Source of the DNA: Tretioscincus oriximinensis
Taxonomy: Eukaryota > Chordata > Lepidosauria > Squamata > Gymnophthalmidae
Length of the DNA: 64,000 nucleotides
NCBI GenBank assembly: GCA_022410635.1
Contig: JAJVDF010000382.1
Coordinates: 97,571 to 161,570 of the forward strand
Direction: 5' to 3'
Positions 11,871-22,500 of the stretch are shown in pieces. Both the position numbers and the translations under genes were made by a program. Within the stretch, counting starts at the first letter, position 1; each line of letters opens with the position of its first letter. The notes under the pieces are model-generated. The model was not told the origin of the DNA and made no database searches. It worked only from the letters and a program-made list of their open reading frames with translations.

Positions 11871-13549
11871 TACACAAAAGTGGTCCTGAAGTGACTGCAG
11901 TATGGTTTGTACTGTACCATGAGTTAACATGCAGAAAGATCGTGATTCGAGCATAAGCAAGAAACTTTAGAACCATGTAAAAACAAACATTTCCTGCAGA
12001 TTATGATTAGGGGAAAAAATCTGAATCTATCATTCAGACACCACTATAAGATTGACTAAATCTGTTATTAAATTATAAAACCAAATTGTGTTAAGTGCAG
12101 ACTACAGCAATATAGGCACATACTGCACCTGTCACATAATCATCACATTTGAATAATTACAGAAGCATGAATAGTACAAAAAGTCACATAGTGTAACTAG
12201 AATATTGAATATTGATCTGCTGCCATATTTGCTAAAATTTGGAAATATAAATTCTGTCCTATACACAGAACAGAAAATCTAATATCTCTAATAAAAATGG
12301 CAGTGAGACACACCCTTAATCTAATAAAGGCTTTTTAATGTATGCATTCTACTAGTATCCAGGTCTCCAATGCTATAAATATTCTGTACATTGCACATTG
12401 TAGTTAAAAACTCATAATTGCACACTGTGCATTGCATATGTGGGCAACATTGCCCGTTGTAGGAAAAAGAAACATCTAAAACCAATTGATTATAATAAAA
12501 AATACCATAAAAGTATAATAAAGAACAGTACACTAAACAATGATTCTGTCGTTGATGAGCTAATGCACAAAATCTGAAAAATTCAGAAGTTGATACCTTC
12601 TATAGATCATACAATGTGCTTTCAACTTTATCTTAGTAGGACATAAGGTGAATTTTATCTAATAAAAATGGAATCAGCGTTAAGCTAATTTAAAATGTGC
12701 TTTATAAATGGTTATATATATTTCTCTATCAAATCTGTTTTCTAAATTATATACATTTCCATGCATATAGAGGAGGTGTGTACTGTAACTACTATTTTTA
12801 GTGTAAGTATTTATATAAATTTTCTTTTAAGTTTCAAAAAATGCAGTGATTTTGCTGATTTGATATACAAAAGAACAACATTTAAGGATAGAGATGAAGG
12901 GAGGGGAAAGCTTGGAATTCTGCATGACAATATCTAATCATTGCATGATTAAATGAAATCATCAATGTGAGATGCTGGTACTGAAAAGTAAAAAAAACCC
13001 TTCACTGAATTATAACCAAAAGCAGAATAACTGCTTTTGGGAATAAATGTGTAAGAATACTAACATACTGTATGCATAGGGCTTGGAGGTATTCTATATG
13101 GTGTGAGGAAAATGTCAGAATAATTGGATCTAAAATATTCTTTCATTCAAAAATTCATGAACTGTAACAGACATAACAGCANTCAGAATCTATATTTTAG
13201 AAACACTTGCTCCTTGTGCTATTTATAAAAGCTTGGAAGCAAAAGGAAACAAACATATTAAAATTAATCTCACAAAAGAAATTGTAAAATCAAAATAATA
13301 CAATGGGGAAAGAACAGCTCATTAACCAAATGAATAATGAACCAGGTGAAAGAAACAGCATAACAATTATGCCAGACACACATTAGAAAGTAAATTGTAA
13401 TATATCCTAGGGACTATCACTAAGATGATCTTCTCACATGCTCTTTGAATCACAGAAGATCCAAAGTACAAACTAAAGTCCCAATTTCTGGCATGATTTG
13501 TACAAAAGATAGCATTTGCTTTCCGTTACACAAAAATACAAAATATAGT

Positions 13550-13585
13550 TCACTTCATCAACGTTTCTTGTAAATGTCGTTTAAC
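13550..13585 (-). CDS. IRAK4: IRAK4 last coding exon with stop
   Basis: The exon has 11 codons ([11 protein letters not shown]) and TGA at 13552-13550, after acceptor ctctag. The human counterpart is VQQLLQEMTAS, so length and position agree. Confidence 0.9.
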   Translation of the reverse strand, partial: VKRHLQETLMK

Positions 13586-16500
13586 CTAGAAGAGAAGAAA
13601 AAATAATTAGCATTTGCAAAATGGAATACACACACAACTTGCATATTTAAGAAACAATAATAATGGAAAGAAGTGTCATACTGTCTGAATATCTGGTCTC
13701 CGGTTCTTTTTTTCATTCAGACACAGGCAAGAAACTGAAAACATCTGTTTCACTGATGTAATATCCCAGTCACTCATCTTTTCATCAACCACATCTTCAA
13801 CTGTCTTTTCTTCATCTTCAATTTCCTCTTTGATAGACAACTGTTTAAAAGTAAGTACTTTGTTATCCGTCTTATTAAACAACACAGGAAGACAAAACGG
13901 AAGAAGAGAAAAGACAAGCAAGAGGAGGATGATCAAGAGGAAGAAAAGGAGGAGGGAGGAAGTTTTCTGCTAGATCTTTTTCTTTAGAGAATAATTTGAA
14001 AATAAAACTTCAATTGACATGAAAGAAAATGACTCCCAGATTTGTATAGTGATATCCAATAAGGGCCTAAGAAACATCCCACTGAAGCAGAGATGAACCA
14101 GTAACCAAGCAGCTACTCATAGAAGTCTTTAATACATATTAAAGGCCAGAAAATGTACTTCCAAACTACACTGGAGGTTGACTGAAGAGAGAATAAGAAT
14201 GGAATTATATTAATGCCACAAACTATTAAATGCCACAAGGCAGTTTCTGTACATTTTTCCTTTCTTTTCTGCATATGACTAAAATCTAATTAATTGAAAA
14301 ATATGCTAGCTAAGTATCATAAACATGCTGTAGAAAGAAGAAAAATCAAAGTACCAGCAACTGGGGTTCTCGGTTTTCATCCACAGGAGCAAGCCCTGTT
14401 ATTATTTCAAGTAACACCTAGAGAAAAATGATCCAAAAACATAAAACATAAAAAGCTACGGCAATAAAATAAATAAATAAAAATGATGATGATAATGATA
14501 ATAATTGTTAGAAACCTATGTATAGTGTGCATTTCAATAAAAATTGTACAATGTAAAATTTATTTTGATGTATTGTAAACCCTTCTCAAAAAAGGATAGA
14601 CTTTCTCACTTAAGATTTCCCACCTGAAGAATTTCTATGATTAGACAGATTTTTCTCATAAAAGAAAACATCCAAACAACTTTTAAACAATGATCCAATA
14701 TGTATTGGGGCTTATTCCATTCCAAGAAGAGAGCTATGGGGTCTATAGACTGCATACCGTTCCACATATTGTGCAGCTATGCTGTAATGACATGTGGATG
14801 GAAGGCTCCTTAGACTCCTAGAAAGGAATAGCTTAGTGTAGAAAAAGCCAAAGTAAGGCACAAAAAAACAAAAAGCCATGCAGTGAACATCCAGAGTTCC
14901 TGCATGATTATAACTAGGTGTGTGATTAGAGAATGAAGCACCTCAGGTTCAGAAATGGATAATTCATGAAGATGCTACATCCATTTATACTTAGCTAAAG
15001 AAGGGATTACAGCATCCATTGATACATAACATTAAGAAACAATTCTTTTCTCAAACAAAGATATATTCAGGCTTTGATTGGGCCAATCAGCACTTCCCAT
15101 ATCCTGTACATAAACCCGTTCTTCTCTGCCCTCCAGAATAAAACAAGATAGTATCTGCCTCTGTAATGGATGTGTCAGAGAGGAAATTTCAGCAAGTTCA
15201 GCTTCCAAAGCCATTCCTCTTTGAAAGACCTGCTTTTCTCCTGCTAATCCTAGGCTTACAAGAAGAAGAGCAGCGAGTAAAGTGNCATCCTTTTTGCTAA
15301 TGGAACTGGAATCACAGCTTTTGCCAATAGAGAGAAAGAACCCAAAACGACTTGTGTGCATCTTATATACAGAACTACATTTCAATAAGCCCCAGTATTA
15401 TAAAAAGAACAGGTAATGTTTGCAATGTTTCAAAAATAAAAGTTCATTGAAACATCTTTCAAAGTTAAAGCAACAGGAGAAATAATGCTTGTTACTTACC
15501 ACACCAAAGCTGAAGACATCTGATTTAGGAGTTATCTCTCCACGCAAAGCCTCTGGGGCCATATAGGCTGCTGTACCCATAATTCTGTCTGTTAGGATGG
15601 TGTGTGTAAACTTTACAGAAGCTCTTGCAAGTCCAAAGTCAGAAAGTTTAGGCACAAATGTCTCAGTTAGCAAGATATTTGCACTGAAAAATATATTTAA
15701 AAGACGTCTTAGACGTTTTGCCCATTATCAGTTGTTTTTCCCACCAGAGGTTGGAGTGATAAAATACAAAATAAACAAACCTTTGTATTAATCCTGACAC
15801 TGTTGATTATATCTGATATGCCATGACACAAAGAAGAGTCCCTCCCCCCTTGCACTCACATTTTGTACAAANTAATCTTGTACAAATAATGCATTAATTA
15901 ACATGTTTAGAAAGAAAAAATATAAAAACAAATTTCCTCAGTGAGGCAAGAGAAAGAAAAGCTAGTCTCTACAACTAGTCCAACATTCTGAGTTCCATCA
16001 TTGGTCTTTATAGACCAATGACAGAGTTTGGAAAATTGGACTGAGTAGGTACANATGTACCCATGGCGATGGTGCCATAAGCTGCCTGACCATCTGCCCA
16101 ACATAGATGGCTGCTTCTGGAACCCAGCCCAAATCATCTGTTGTCACTCACCAATGCCCGCCTCCATGCCATAACACATGAAGGAGGTAGAGCTGCGGAG
16201 TAAGGAGCTGGGCTTATCCAATAGACTGAAATAATGATTAAACAATACTGGGGATATCTAATCTTAGTTAGAAAAGAATTCTATAGAGTTCCACCTTTTA
16301 ATGTCTCGATGTATGTGGTTATTTTCATGTAAAAAACAAATGCCATTTGATGATCCTTCAACAATGTTGCATCTTGTTTTCCAAGGAATTGGTGTTGTGC
16401 CATCCTTAAGAAGGAGGAAAAGCAAAAGTGTGTTCATATTACTCTTATTTTAGTTGTTTTAGTCAGCAAATAACACAAAACAAGACCTTCAGTTTTAATT

Positions 16501-19500
16501 GCCCATTCAATCATGGAAGTCTCCAGGGTTTTACTATGAGCNAAATAGTCTTACTGCTTTGTGAATTTCTTAGGAAATGCTAGGATAAGGTAATAAGCCC
16601 AGAATCCAACCTTCGTAGGAGTTGGGTGGATCACATGACATCTTCCTGGTAGATCCTATAAATAATCCTATGTCATGTTTACAGGCTTTGGGGTACTGGA
16701 AGGCCATACCGAGAAATTCAGAATTTTCAGTTCTTCCCATTCAATAATCTGATCGATTTTTTTTTTAAAGTTAAATAAACTCAACAGGTGGCAGCACTGA
16801 GCTAATTTAATAATTTCAAAGATTTAAGAAGACCAGTATGAAATCCCATGAATACAGGTTACATTAGAAATTTGAAAAAGTGTCAAAAGTCATTTCTGTA
16901 CTGTTATTAAGAAACCAAAATGGATGCCTTGACATTGTCACTACAGGTCAAGTTTGATTCAAGGAACTGCACAGAAGTTCTTCCATAGAAAATATAACAT
17001 TCAAAGAAAACAAGCCAGTGCCCTGAGGACCCATTCCATTCTCAACCTGACTTAATTGAGAACAGTATCAATATTGGGCGAAAAATAAAGATCCCCCAAA
17101 TGATCTGTATGAAAGCTACCAATTTATCTTTTTCCTAAACTAATTCTAACCAAATTCCATCTTGTGGATCAGAACATATTTAATCATAACGAGTCTTACT
17201 ATCCTAATTTAGTTGGTGTTTTACAAACCAGTGTTATATAAACAAGCCTGCTAACTCTAAAAAAATGAAAGTTTTAATTTCAATTTCCGCTATCGTTCAT
17301 AGTTGTCTCTCAACTATATTTAATAAACTGTAGTTTATAATTCTGACTTGCTTCTTTAGTCTGGTAACTACAGTAGATTAAAGAAATAATAGTGTTTTTG
17401 AGGATTACCTCCAATGAAGATTTGTTTACATATATATTTTTTGTCCATTTAGCATTCCTCACAAACAGGTAAGCATTCATAAATTGAAGTACTGAGTAGA
17501 TTTGCTCCAATTCTTGTTGGAAATGAAGGGAAAGCTAGACATGACTTTCATATTTACATTAAAATTCATAAATAGGTGGGAAATGCCTAACTGAAAACAT
17601 GGAATTATTTTATTGTGATATGCACCGAGACCTTTGGGTATAGGAGGAAATATAAATGTAAATTAAATAAAAATAAAGGCATTCTGATCTTATGCATAGG
17701 ATAAGTAGATACGTATACCTGTATGTTTCATCTCCCTACTCAATGTCTTAAAATACCAAACACTAACAACGAACAACTTTTTCACTTACCAGGCAAGCTA
17801 ATCTGTCAAGCAATGAGCCATTAGGCATGTAATCATAAACTAAACAAGGCTGATGACAGTCATCTGAAAAGCCTAATAATTCTACAAGGTTCTCATGTTG
17901 ACACCTACAAAGGAAATAAAATGCTCTTTTTAGTCTGAATTGTTCTATTTTCCAGCATTTATTGTTCTGAAAAGCGAAGAAAATAAAAACTTAGAAAATT
18001 GCAGCCACAAGAACATATATTTATTTGAAGAATAAAGTTTACTGACAGCAAAAACGATCCGTTTCTAGGATTTGCATGTCAACAGCAGCCTCAGAAATTA
18101 CTCGTAACAGGAGGGCTAAGGTTCCAGTTGAAAGCCCTTATATAATCTTCATGAACCATATCTTGATTGGACTTAGATATTGAGAAATCAGAGAAAAGGA
18201 TTTACTTGGGTCCAATCCTACCTTGACAGTTCCAATACACACAAAGTTTTAGTTGATTTGCTCCAATTCTTTCAGGGAGAGGGGGAAGTTAGACATGGCC
18301 CTCCTGTTTACATTAAAATTCAGAAATAGCNACGGGAAGTGTCTAACTGAAAATATGGAATTTGGGTTCTCCAATCCAAATTGTTTTCAGTGGAATTCTC
18401 CTTCCAGTGTCAAATAATGATCTTCTTTTGTTTCTAGTCCATGGTAAATCAATGTCTATGGCTCTTTCTGCAGGTACTTTTAAGGAATAGTCTGCAATGA
18501 TCTTCCCTTCCAGTCTGAAGAAGAGTGATCCAGACTATTTGCACCCTGACTGAAGGAACAGTTTTATTCCTGGCCCAAAGTGCAAGAGAGTGCAGACAGT
18601 GTGAGGACAGGTCTTGCGGTCTCAACTGCTTTGGCCTGTTCATCCCTCATCACAGTTGCCTGAAGGGACACTGCCCCAGCTACATATGGTGAGGTGTAAT
18701 AGATCCAAACANGAAGGCCTATTCTAACATTGTTCACATCCCCTCGAGGTATTCCATATGCCTCTAGACCAGCTTGCAGATACCTTTTCACCAATCTATG
18801 AAACTAATTACAATAGTAGTAGACAACAACTGATGGAGTTGATGATCTATTTCTGCCTTTTGCTGGTACCAAGTGCAGAAAGGATCAAAATGTCTCTATC
18901 TTGGCTTGATTCAACTTCTCTTTAGTTATTTATTTCCCTTTTTCTTTTTTTAAAACCACAGAGTAAGATTACAGTCATCAATAACATGAGGAATGGTTAA
19001 GTTTCAGGCTACTAAATCAATAATTCAGATAAAAACAGGGAGTTTCATTGCTCTNTTCAAAGACACAACAACACTATTATTTTTATATATCAAGAAAGCT
19101 GTAACATTTTACAAACAGTATAATNTTTCAAAAATGCTTTATCTTTACTTAGCCATAATCTTTACTTCTTGTTCAAATTGCTTCTTCAGGTCTTCNATGC
19201 TAACATCAGTTACCTACAACAGCAATTTAAAAAACACAGATGTTGAAAGTGAAGAAGGCAAACTGACCAGATTTCTCTAGAAAGTCAATAGTTCAGAAAG
19301 ATTACATAAAAGTCTGTGAACCTCTACTATTAATCAACTGCAAAACTCAAATGAATTATTAGAACATTGATAGCTCGCCTATGTTTTTGAGCCATCACTT
19401 TTAGGTACAGTAGCAAGAAGGAATTTTGTTCTCAATAGTGATACTNTCAGTCTTGAAAATTGATAATTCTTTAACACTCAGAAATGCAAATCTCTTCCAT

Positions 19501-22500
19501 CTCTAAGACTTGCGTCGTTGAGTCCAAGATTCCAAGGCCACACCAGAACACAGGAGGGAGGCTGCAGCTGCACTGAGGAGAGGGGATGAAGGAATTGCCT
19601 TACTAACCCAATTTTGTCCAATTTTGTGGGCTTACCCACTAATAAAATATGAAACACAATAGATGGGATTNATCCATGAATAATTTGTTTGTAATGTTCA
19701 TGGCTTTATTTTTATTTGCAAGAAAAAGATAATTGGTGTTCATTTAACNCACCTCTTCATAAGCCCATGGAGCACAGTCTGTCATGTTCTCCATTACTTA
19801 CTGAAGCTTGNCCAAGCTCATGTTTGCTGCCCATTCTCTTGTTTTGAATCTTTCCACAAGAGGACTTTCCCAGTGAGTCCTATNTCTTTATTATGCAAGC
19901 AAAGTATTCAGCTTCAACATATAATACANTCCAATTAATTGTGTTATGTGATAGTATACAATGCAATTACTATATGTTCACATATAAATACCAACTTACA
20001 GCCACCAGCTTCTTTACTGCCACTGTCCTGTTGTTAATGAATCCTTTGTATACCACACCAAAGCCTCCTTCGCCAAGCTTATTTCCACCAGCTGACACAG
20101 TCCGGTCATCAAAGTTATTGGTAAAACTTTTCAGCTCATGAAACAAAAAACTCTGCAATCCTGGAACAAAGAAATAAGAAGTTCAAGTTCTCCTTAGCTT
20201 CTATGAAGTTGTTTGACTCAAGCAAACAGATTAATAAGCAAGCAAACACAAANCAGCATATTTTCAAACCCAGCACGGTAAATCTCACACAGATGCAATT
20301 CAGGTAATGATTCACACTGAATAACCCAGGCAGCTCTTGGCTTAATTCCACATAAGCAATAAAGAAGAAAAATTGGGGGAAAGAGCAAGAGTAACAACAA
20401 AGAGGGGTTCCACCAATATGCAATTCTCATCTTTTCCCCTGAGAAAAGTAATCCTTAGATGAAAAGGTTTCACCATTTTTGAGAAGGAAATAAGCTACCA
20501 GCAAATTCATTTATAAAGTTACAGATAAATTACAATGTGAGTTGAAATTTGACCCAGCATTTTAAAAAAATCAGAGTTGACATATTAGTTAATATTCTGT
20601 ATATAAATATCTGTATAATATGAAGTCTATGATATTTAGTTTCCATAGTAACCTATATTAGTAAGGATGAGTTCCTGTTGAATATTATGTTGTTACTAAA
20701 CCTCCACATAAAGAGCCACAAATTCATCCAAAGCTTCAAAGCATAGTGTGCACAATTATGCAAAACAGGTTTCTAGTGATACAAATGTGAGGACTTGAAG
20801 AAGCTTCAGTCCCATTCCAAAACATCACTCTTCCATTACATGGAGGGAGCTCAGCAAAACCATAAGTGGTGTGTGCCTTTGTTTTCTTCTAACAATAACA
20901 TGGCACTCAAACATGCATATGACATTATTTAAACTACATTTTGTGGGGAAGAGGGGAATATTGATTAGTCATTCGACTCTAATAATCCACATAAACACAG
21001 ACTGGATTATAAAAAATATCCCAGAAACACACAAGTCTTGCATTATATTAGAACAGATTGGTCCAACCCGCAGCTCGCCAAGCCATTTTTGTGACCTGCG
21101 AAGGGGCCAGGCAGCCCTGAGCGCTCAGCAGGAGGGTCCCTGACGGCGCGAGCAGGGGCGGCAGGTGGCTGGCCATTAATAAAGGCAGCAGGCAGGCGGC
21201 AAATTTAAATTTCTACCCTGCCTGTCCATGGCGGGACAGGAAGTGGTGTCACTCTGGCTCTCACACTCCAGCAATAATGTTTGATTGGCCCTCAGGTACA
21301 AAAAGGTTGGAAGATACATGGCAATCAAGAAGGAAATGTGTGGTCTCTTTCAGAGGCAAACCATTCAAGTACAAGTGCAGAACCAACCACAGAAAGGCAG
21401 CAACAGTAGTCAATCATATGACATTATGTCTGATTCTGATGACCATATACAGAGCAATTGATACTGTGCAAGAATTAGTCTCTGAACTGATGAACTGATA
21501 GTGCATAACAGAGTGGGTGATCAATCAGCTNTATACAGAGCTCTGAATCGATCGTTTCAAAAGTGAAAATATAATGTTTCAGATTATTTTGCAACAAGCA
21601 AACTATCACTGCAAACTCAGAGGCACACAAATTCATTTCCATTGAAAGAAAGGCTGACACCTGTTGAAAATTTGTTTTGGAATTAGAAAACTTCAAACTC
21701 TGTAACAAGTAATTGCAATTTTGTAGTTAAAAAAGNAAAGCATGATAAATAGAACAGGTTGTCTACCTGTATTGCTAAGATGCAAGGATTTGTTTTCTGC
21801 ACTAGGAACTGTAGCCAGTTGCCCTTTATCCAAATTAGTAAGTGGTGATATAGGTGCCATGTAATTTTCATGTATAGGGGTTTCTTTTTCATCCAGGCAC
21901 CTGGTTTCTTGTAAAATCACTGTAGTCTCTTCTAAGGTGGATACGGGATCTGTAATTAGAAAGAGTATCATCAACCCATTTCCAAATGTCCAGATAGTCT
22001 ACAAAAGCAATTCTTTAATGGTGAATTAGAATCTGTCCATCCCTGCATCTATTATATCTTACAGGCTTATTTAATCACTGCCAAAAACAACATTGTGAAG
22101 CAACTAAAATTGTGTTGAGGCATAAAAAAGTGGGATCCCAGAGGCAACTCAAAGACACAATGGCCCTTATTCTCAATTATAGCCCAGAACAGGAACTTGT
22201 GAATCACATGCTGTACAGACTAAAGTGAATTTTACTCAGGGTCTATCATAGTCTGCATTAGCGTAGGAATGGCAGGTCCATACTCCATAATGCAGAATAA
22301 GAGCTAAAACAGGAAGGAGATACTATTTTATATCCCACTTTTCTCAATCCAATACCTTCTGCTCTTCTCTTCACAACAGCCACCTTGTGAGTAAATGGGG
22401 CTGAGGGAGCTCCAAAGAACTGTGACTAGCCCAAGGTCACCTAGCTGCTTTGATGGAAGATTGCAGAATCTAATGAGGAGNCTTCCAAATAAGAGTCTAA

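Larger units (their letters stand above)
8716..13549. other. TWF1-IRAK4 convergent intergenic region and IRAK4 3' UTR
   Basis: There is no coding exon here. The interval holds a CR1-like 3' end (10690-10955), a pyrimidine-rich tract (11450-11545) and a G-rich degenerate minisatellite (11665-11870). The part next to 13549 must include the IRAK4 3' UTR. A minus-strand AATAAA at 11367-11372 could mark its end if the UTR is about 2.2 kb, which is inference. An 11-base G run is at about 9211-9220. Confidence 0.6.
16405..17789 (-). other. IRAK4: IRAK4 intron with one copy of a paired repeat
   Basis: It holds the first copy of a repeat pair (17494-17612) and an L2-like tail (17615-17672). The rest is AT-rich and unassigned. 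Confidence 0.65.

Noticed and set aside
11596..11976. 126-codon and overlapping frames in the G-rich minisatellite
   Set aside because: Translation is low-complexity Pro/Ser/Leu (or Gly-rich on the other strand), caused by the repeat.
15032..15385. 117-codon minus-strand frame in an IRAK4 intron
   Set aside because: It is not part of the IRAK4 reading, which is continuous without it (exons at 15500-15683 and 14355-14417 join in phase). No domain is seen.
18400..18794. Possible extra exon or gene in an IRAK4 intron
   Set aside because: Minus-strand frames there show no family match, and the flanking IRAK4 exons splice in phase without them.
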